Positions 60,428 through 64,000 of a stretch of DNA of 64,000 nt are shown here, one piece after another. Source of the stretch: Methanomassiliicoccaceae archaeon DOK (GTDB lineage: Archaea; Thermoplasmatota; Thermoplasmata; Methanomassiliicoccales; Methanomethylophilaceae); the NCBI GenBank assembly GCA_009911715.1, contig CP047880.1, positions 620,001 through 684,000 on the forward strand. The letters are read 5' to 3'. Within the stretch, counting starts at the first letter, position 1. Each line of letters begins with the position of its first letter. The notes beneath the pieces are model-generated. The model was not told the DNA's origin. It saw only the letters and a list, made by a program, of their open reading frames with translations, and made no database searches. The translations under genes and the position numbers were made by a program.

Positions 60428-60498
60428 GTTGGATTATACATCCAACAATATAAATATTACGCATACATTTATATATTTATAACACCAGACACCATTGT

Positions 60499-61023
60499 AT
60501 GTCCCCAACATTGCCGATAAGCAGTTTGTTGAGGTGCGCGAGATGCTCGTACGAGTGGATCCCGCGTAAGGACGAACTGCCAAAGCGGTGTCCGAAGTGT
60601 CGCTCGATAAAGTGGAATGACTCCCACCTCAGAGTCACATGCCTTCGCTGCGGCCACACGTGGAACTCCCACAACGGGTCACCGAAGAGGTGCCCATCAT
60701 GCGGGACACACCAGTGGAACACTCCACCGCGCAGTTACACCTGCAAGCGTTGTGGCTACAGCTGGAATGCCAAGGGAACCAAGGTTCCCAGGAAGTGTCC
60801 GCTATGCTCGTCAAAGGACTGGGCAAGCGAGAGGGAGGCCGACTTCCAGAGGGCCCCATCCCGCGAGTCGGAGGTAGACGCAGTCCTTGAGGGGCTGATC
60901 CTCGGGGAGTACCGCAAGGGGCGCTCCTGCGTGGACATCTCCATATCAGAGGGAATACCGTACAGCCTAGTGTTCGAAACAGTCAAGAGGAATAGCACCA
61001 CCGCCAACAACATAAAGGTGTGA
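60499..61023 (+). CDS. Triple zinc-ribbon protein with a helical C-terminal domain
   Basis: A 174-residue protein. Three tandem ribbons, each CxxC...CPxC: CARC/CPKC, CLRC/CPSC and CKRC/CPLC, each with a conserved Y/T-x-W aromatic (SYEW, HTWN, YSWN). The C-terminal part (about 125-170, VLEGLILGEYRKGRSCVDISISEGIPYSLVFETVKRN) looks like a helix-turn-helix. Nucleic-acid binding is likely. A strong TATA (atttatatatttat, about 60468) indicates a leaderless start. Codons match neighbouring genes; the promoter is very AT-rich. Confidence 0.68.
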   Translation: MSPTLPISSLLRCARCSYEWIPRKDELPKRCPKCRSIKWNDSHLRVTCLRCGHTWNSHNGSPKRCPSCGTHQWNTPPRSYTCKRCGYSWNAKGTKVPRKCPLCSSKDWASEREADFQRAPSRESEVDAVLEGLILGEYRKGRSCVDISISEGIPYSLVFETVKRNSTTANNIKV

Positions 61024-61039
61024 ATTCCTAGGCCGGGGC

Positions 61040-61555
61040 ATGCGCGCCCTGGTCGTCATAGACTACCAATCCGATTTCGTCACCGGCACCCTGGGAAGCC
61101 AGGATGCCGTCTTAATCGGGGATGCCATAGGCTCCCTAATCTCTTCTTATCTGGATTCCGGGGACCAGGTGTTCTTCACCAGGGACACGCACGATCCCGA
61201 TTACCTGGACACCCGCGAGGGGAGGCTGCTCCCGGTCACACACTGCGTCAGGGGAACACCCGGATGGGAGATCTGCGGAAGGCCGGGCGAGCTGTCCCGC
61301 GATCCCAGGTGCCGCATCATAGACAAGCCGACGTTCGGATGCGCCGAGCTGATGGACGTCCTGAAGGACTACGACGAGATCGAGCTCTGCGGTGTGGCCA
61401 CCAACATATGCGTAATCGCCAACGCCGTTCTGGCGAGGACTGCGAATCCGGAGGCCAGGGTGTTCGTCCGCAGGGACTGCGTCGCCAGCTACGACAGGTC
61501 GCTGGGGGAGAAGGCCCTGGAGGTAATGGGGTCGCTGCAGGTGGAGATACTGTGA
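61040..61555 (+). CDS. Isochorismatase/nicotinamidase-family hydrolase
   Basis: A 171-residue cysteine hydrolase. Catalytic Asp in VVIDYQSDF, Lys in DKPTFG and Cys in CGVATNICV. The metal-site pattern FFTRDTHDPDYLDTREG matches nicotinamidases (D-x-H). It probably deamidates nicotinamide to nicotinate in NAD salvage. The stop overlaps the GTG of the acetyltransferase. Confidence 0.87.
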   Translation: MRALVVIDYQSDFVTGTLGSQDAVLIGDAIGSLISSYLDSGDQVFFTRDTHDPDYLDTREGRLLPVTHCVRGTPGWEICGRPGELSRDPRCRIIDKPTFGCAELMDVLKDYDEIELCGVATNICVIANAVLARTANPEARVFVRRDCVASYDRSLGEKALEVMGSLQVEIL

Positions 61556-62109
61556 CGCTGAGGACCCTGAACATGAGGACGGACCGTCTGGAGCTCAGGA
61601 GGTTCGAGGAGTCGGACGCGGAGGCGTGCTTCAGGAACTGGATGTCCGACCCGGAGGTGACCAGGTTCGCCACCTGGGAGCCCCACAGGGACGTGATGCA
61701 GACCAGGAGGATCATAGGGTCGTAGGTGCGCCAGTACGAGAGCGGGAGCATGGACTGGTGTATCGTCCTGAGGTCCACAGGGGAGCCGATAGGCAGCATC
61801 ACGGCCGTGCGCGACCATCCGGATCAGAGGTACTGCGAGCTCGGGTACTGTCTCGCCCAGAGGTACTGGGACAACGGCTACATGACCGAGGCGCTGACCG
61901 CCGTTTCCAGATACATCATGGACTTCACGGACTATCTCTTCATCCAGGCCAGGTACGACACGGAGAACGAGGCTTCGGGCAGGGTCATGGAGAAGTGCAA
62001 CTACAAGCCGGCGTGCGAGCGCGAGATGCCCGATCCGAAGACCGGCAGGATGCGGACATACAGGTTCATGAGGCTGTACCGCAGCGACGTGATGCTCTTC
62101 GTGGACTGA
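61552..62109 (+). CDS. GNAT acetyltransferase with in-frame TAG (codon 58)
   Basis: The frame runs from GTG 61552 (overlapping the nicotinamidase stop) or ATG 61573 to TGA 62109, broken only by TAG at 61723-61725. Both halves are one GNAT (RimJ/RimL-like) domain: MRTDRLELRRFEESDAEA before, and GSITAVRDHPDQRYCELGYCLAQRYWDNGYMTEAL after, the latter with the acetyl-CoA loop region. Relatives usually have Trp where the TAG lies (IIxxWVxxY), a one-base change from TGG. In Pyl-using methanogens TAG can be read as pyrrolysine, so a 185-residue full-length protein is possible; a nonsense mutation is the alternative. Confidence 0.75.
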
Positions 62110-62127
62110 TGCGCATCTATGGAGAGG

Positions 62128-62664
62128 TCACTCCGGAAGGTTGTCCCTGACCCTCTCTATCTTCCTTACGGCCGCGATGTACTTCTCGTGTTCCGAGTTG
62201 GCAGCCCTTCTGCAGGTCTGGCACTGCTCGTGGCATACCTGGGCCTCCTGCCTCAGCTTCTCGGCCTGGTCCATGAGGGTGTGCATCTTCTCGTGGAGCG
62301 CCTGTCCGTCCTGGGAGTACTTGACGACCTTCTGATGGTAGCTCTGGGCCTGGGACTTCGCCTCTCCGATGTCCCCGAGTCCGCCCGCCGCTCTCATCCT
62401 GGCCGCGCGGTCATTCCACTCGTCGCGCTTCTGCTTGTTCTCCCTGACGGATATGTTGCACTCGTCCCTCTGCTGCTTGTAGACGGATGCCTGGGAGGAG
62501 AGCTTCCTGGCCTGGGCCTGGAGTTTGTCCCTCTTGTCGGCGAGGACCTGCGCCTGCCTGTTGTAGTCGTCGCGGGCGTTCCTGTGCCTGATGGCCTCCT
62601 TGTTCAGATCGGCGACGATGTCGTCCAGCCTGCGGGCATCCTCCTCTATCATCTCGGAGATCAT
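62128..62664 (-). CDS. Coiled-coil protein
   Basis: A 178-residue, highly charged, almost fully helical protein with long heptad patterns (LDDIVADLNKEAIRHRNARDD, AEKLRQEAQVCHEQCQTC). Similar archaeal coiled-coil proteins (COG1340 type) have no known function. Three Cys lie near the C-terminus. The ATG overlaps the stop of the prephenate-dehydratase-like gene (ATGA), so the two are co-translated and may interact. Confidence 0.75.
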   Translation of the reverse strand: MISEMIEEDARRLDDIVADLNKEAIRHRNARDDYNRQAQVLADKRDKLQAQARKLSSQASVYKQQRDECNISVRENKQKRDEWNDRAARMRAAGGLGDIGEAKSQAQSYHQKVVKYSQDGQALHEKMHTLMDQAEKLRQEAQVCHEQCQTCRRAANSEHEKYIAAVRKIERVRDNLPE

Positions 62665-63233
62665 GCCGACCCCTTGCGGAGAAGATGGAACTCGGTCATG
62701 TTGTCAGACCTGTCCTCGATGTTCTCGTGAATCATGCGGAGATTGAACATCTGGCCGGCGTTGCGTCTGCACACCACCGCCGTGTCCTCGCTCAGCTTGC
62801 CCTCTGAAAGGTACTCCGCTGCGACAGCGGTGTCCTCCACCTCGATCCTGTCGGCACCGGGGAATAGCCTCTCGAGGTTGCCCTTGGTCTGTAGGAGTGC
62901 CTGGATGTGGGATGCGACGTGCCTGATCGGGCCTTCATATCCTTCTCTGATGAAGACGCAATGATGGATAGGCACCCAGAAGCTGAGAACGAACTCGATG
63001 TCATCCCTGCCCTCGAGGGCCTTCCTGGTCTCCTCGACCGGTCCGGCGTTTATGTTGGCCACGGCGACGACACCGTACTCGGCGCCCTCGAGGTCCATCG
63101 CGTCCACGACGCCTCTGGAGTCGACCCTGGGGAGGAGCTCGTACTCATCCCAGCCCATCTTGGCGGCGAATTCCGTCGCCGCCTGTTCGGAGTTGGACCC
63201 GGGTATGCCCATGTAGGCTATCGTGACCGTCAT
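62661..63233 (-). CDS. Prephenate-dehydratase-like domain protein, no ACT domain
   Basis: A 190-residue protein with the bilobed prephenate dehydratase pattern. IAYMGIPGSNSEQAATEFA (GPxGSyS start), YGVVAVANINAGPVEETRKAL (ENS/G-type loop, altered), IRHVASHIQALLQTKGNLE (SHPQAL-like) and NIEDRSDNMTEFHLL (NxTRF, Thr kept, Arg replaced by Glu). Full enzymes add an ACT domain; here only the catalytic fold is present. The changed residues suggest a different ligand or regulatory use. ATG 63233 follows a TATA-like tatttac by about 30 nt. Confidence 0.7.
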   Translation of the reverse strand: MTVTIAYMGIPGSNSEQAATEFAAKMGWDEYELLPRVDSRGVVDAMDLEGAEYGVVAVANINAGPVEETRKALEGRDDIEFVLSFWVPIHHCVFIREGYEGPIRHVASHIQALLQTKGNLERLFPGADRIEVEDTAVAAEYLSEGKLSEDTAVVCRRNAGQMFNLRMIHENIEDRSDNMTEFHLLRKGSA

Positions 63234-63349
63234 GATGCGTCCGAATCGGTAATTCATGTAAATAGTTGGCGAAAGACGAGAAACGGAAGGGTTCCGAGAA
63301 TCAACGTGACCGCACGGTGCCTCCTTTAAGAAGCATCGCGGAGAGGTGG

Positions 63350-63560
63350 GATGGCCGGCCGGGCGACGAGACCCGACCGGCGGGAGAAGAGTAAATGAGC
63401 ATTATTCCTCCGGAGGACGTTTAACGTCCGCATCTCGGTCACAATCTTCGGGATTGAGATCGAGATCTCCGTCCAGTGATGGACGGACAAACCCTGGCCG
63501 CAAGGCCCCGGGCCTGCTCCCAACAGGCTCGGTTCGGGTATGTATGTTGGAACGATAAGG
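63350..63560 (+). ncRNA. Candidate structured RNA
   Basis: No good ORF. On the plus strand, stems are dense and capped by loops typical of RNA. GCCGGCCGGG/CCCGACCGGC spans 63354-63381, GGACGT-TTA-ACGTCC 63415-63429, and TCCGTCCA-GTGA-TGGACGGA 63468-63487 (GNRA). GGCC-GCAA-GGCC spans 63496-63507 (GNRA) and GCCTG/CAGGC 63512-63528. An ATCTCG/CGAGAT stem encloses CAATC-TTCGG-GATTG near 63431-63467. GNRA loops appear on plus only, giving direction. A TATA-like ctttaaga (about 63323) is upstream. No RNase P or SRP signature was recognised. Confidence 0.5.
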
Positions 63561-63649
63561 AAGTATTTAAAGAATCGTTTCGACATTCGATAGCGTTAGT
63601 GCAACATATAACCCTATATTATTTCATACATCGAAGCTTTCGGTGCATC

Positions 63650-63883
63650 ATGGATGAGAGTTACCGCAAATGTCGCACATGCAGATTCTGCAGACATTCG
63701 GACGGGATGTGGGTGTGTCTGCCCGAGTCCAGGTCGACCACATCTGACGGCACATGCGGCAGATATCGTCCCGGTTGCTGCGAGAACTGTCTCTCCTACA
63801 ACGGTGGGAGATGCTCCAGGACGGGGGATGAGACGTTCCCACTCGACGTGTGTTCGGATTACGACCCATCCGGCGTGGCCTGA
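63650..63883 (+). CDS. Small cysteine-rich protein, 77 residues
   Basis: Ten cysteines in 77 residues (KCRTCRFC, VCL, TCG, GCCENC, RCS, VCSDYD), arranged as probable zinc or Fe-S sites. Family not recognised. ATG 63650 lies about 30 nt after a TATA (tatatta, 63614-63620). The longer frame from 63476 overlaps the RNA candidate and is rejected. Confidence 0.6.
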   Translation: MDESYRKCRTCRFCRHSDGMWVCLPESRSTTSDGTCGRYRPGCCENCLSYNGGRCSRTGDETFPLDVCSDYDPSGVA

Positions 63884-63926
63884 CGGTTACAAACAATTCG
63901 GGCCTGTTCCCTGGGCCGTTTCCGCA

Positions 63927-64000
63927 TCACTCCGACATCCTGGCGTTCCTGTTGGAGAACATGTTCTTGATGCTGGCCTTGGCCTGCGAGTTTCCAGAGA
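63927..64000 (-). CDS. C-terminal end of an unidentified protein
   Basis: A minus-strand frame enters from beyond the window and ends at TGA 63929-63927: SGNSQAKASIKNMFSNRN then ARMSE. Too little is present to assign a family; the frame choice rests on codon bias and the TGA stop. Confidence 0.45.
   Translation of the reverse strand, partial: SGNSQAKASIKNMFSNRNARMSE

Noticed and set aside
63326-63586. An 86-codon minus-strand ORF in the RNA candidate
   Set aside because: No motifs; it overlaps dense stems, and the loop types favour a plus-strand RNA.
63240-63650. RNase P RNA or SRP RNA
   Set aside because: The region is structured, but conserved cores of either RNA were not seen; it is kept only as an unassigned RNA candidate.

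Overview
The window is about 62% GC, gene-dense archaeal chromosome, most likely from a gut- or sediment-associated member of the Methanomassiliicoccales (Thermoplasmata). This placement is an inference. The evidence is TATA boxes 25-30 nt upstream of many starts, archaeal-type genes (archaeosine tRNA-guanine transglycosylase, Pcc1, Pth2, a ThiD-ThiN fusion, a geranylgeranyl-reductase-like flavoprotein), InlB-type repeats and adhesin-like surface proteins, and near-total avoidance of TAG as a stop codon. Almost every gene here ends in TGA and a few in TAA, as expected where TAG encodes pyrrolysine. No rRNA, CRISPR array, transposase, methanogenesis gene or pyl gene lies in the window.

Layout. 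1-2168 (+): leuC end, leuD, leuB and pcc1. 2242-5473 (-): a P-loop ATPase followed by a four-subunit 2-oxoacid:ferredoxin oxidoreductase (probably VOR). 5723-12868: two HTH-cupin regulators, three AMP-forming acyl-CoA synthetases and an alpha/beta hydrolase. Together with the leu and vor genes this suggests handling of branched-chain acids and acyl-CoAs. 13274-15966: a small unknown protein, tgtA and another unknown protein. 16054-23498: surface and sensory genes with thiM, a beta-carbonic anhydrase and pth2 between them. The surface genes are an InlB-repeat/transglutaminase-like protein, a zinc-ribbon/transglutaminase-like protein lacking the catalytic Cys, and a membrane-tethered double winged-helix regulator. 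23568-27558 (-): thiE-thiS-thiF-thiG-thiH-tenI, a bacterial-style thiazole pathway. thiD-thiN lies at 34483-35781.

27674-32409 holds a membrane protein, a TatD-linked radical SAM gene, an AT-rich toxin-antitoxin module bounded by 28-bp direct repeats, and a GntR-regulated ABC exporter whose last permease gene is frameshifted. 32605-36217 carries a membrane-anchored FKBP and small metabolic genes. 36367-43611 is the arginine locus: argG-argH diverge from argC-J-B-D across an intergenic region with repeated candidate operators. 43970-48854 encodes a mosaic adhesin, a single-pass membrane partner and an MscS channel. 48979-52930 has a frameshifted ACT-domain protein and an amino-acid ABC transporter with two binding domains fused to the permease. 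53575-56284 contains tRNA-Arg(CCT), a CARF-like regulator, an FKBP and tRNA-Thr(TGT). 56569-63883 holds a third transglutaminase-like protein, a phospholipase-D-family synthase, a geranylgeranyl-reductase-like flavoprotein, a triple zinc-ribbon protein, a nicotinamidase-like hydrolase, a GNAT gene with an in-frame TAG, a coiled-coil protein paired with a prephenate-dehydratase-like domain, a candidate structured RNA and a Cys-rich small protein.

Most noteworthy are the in-frame amber codon in the acetyltransferase, the regulator/pseudo-transglutaminase pair, the adhesin/anchor/MscS operon, the repeat-flanked toxin-antitoxin insertion, and the structured intergenic RNA candidate. Three genes carry single-base frameshifts in G/C-rich runs, so sequence error must be considered for those.
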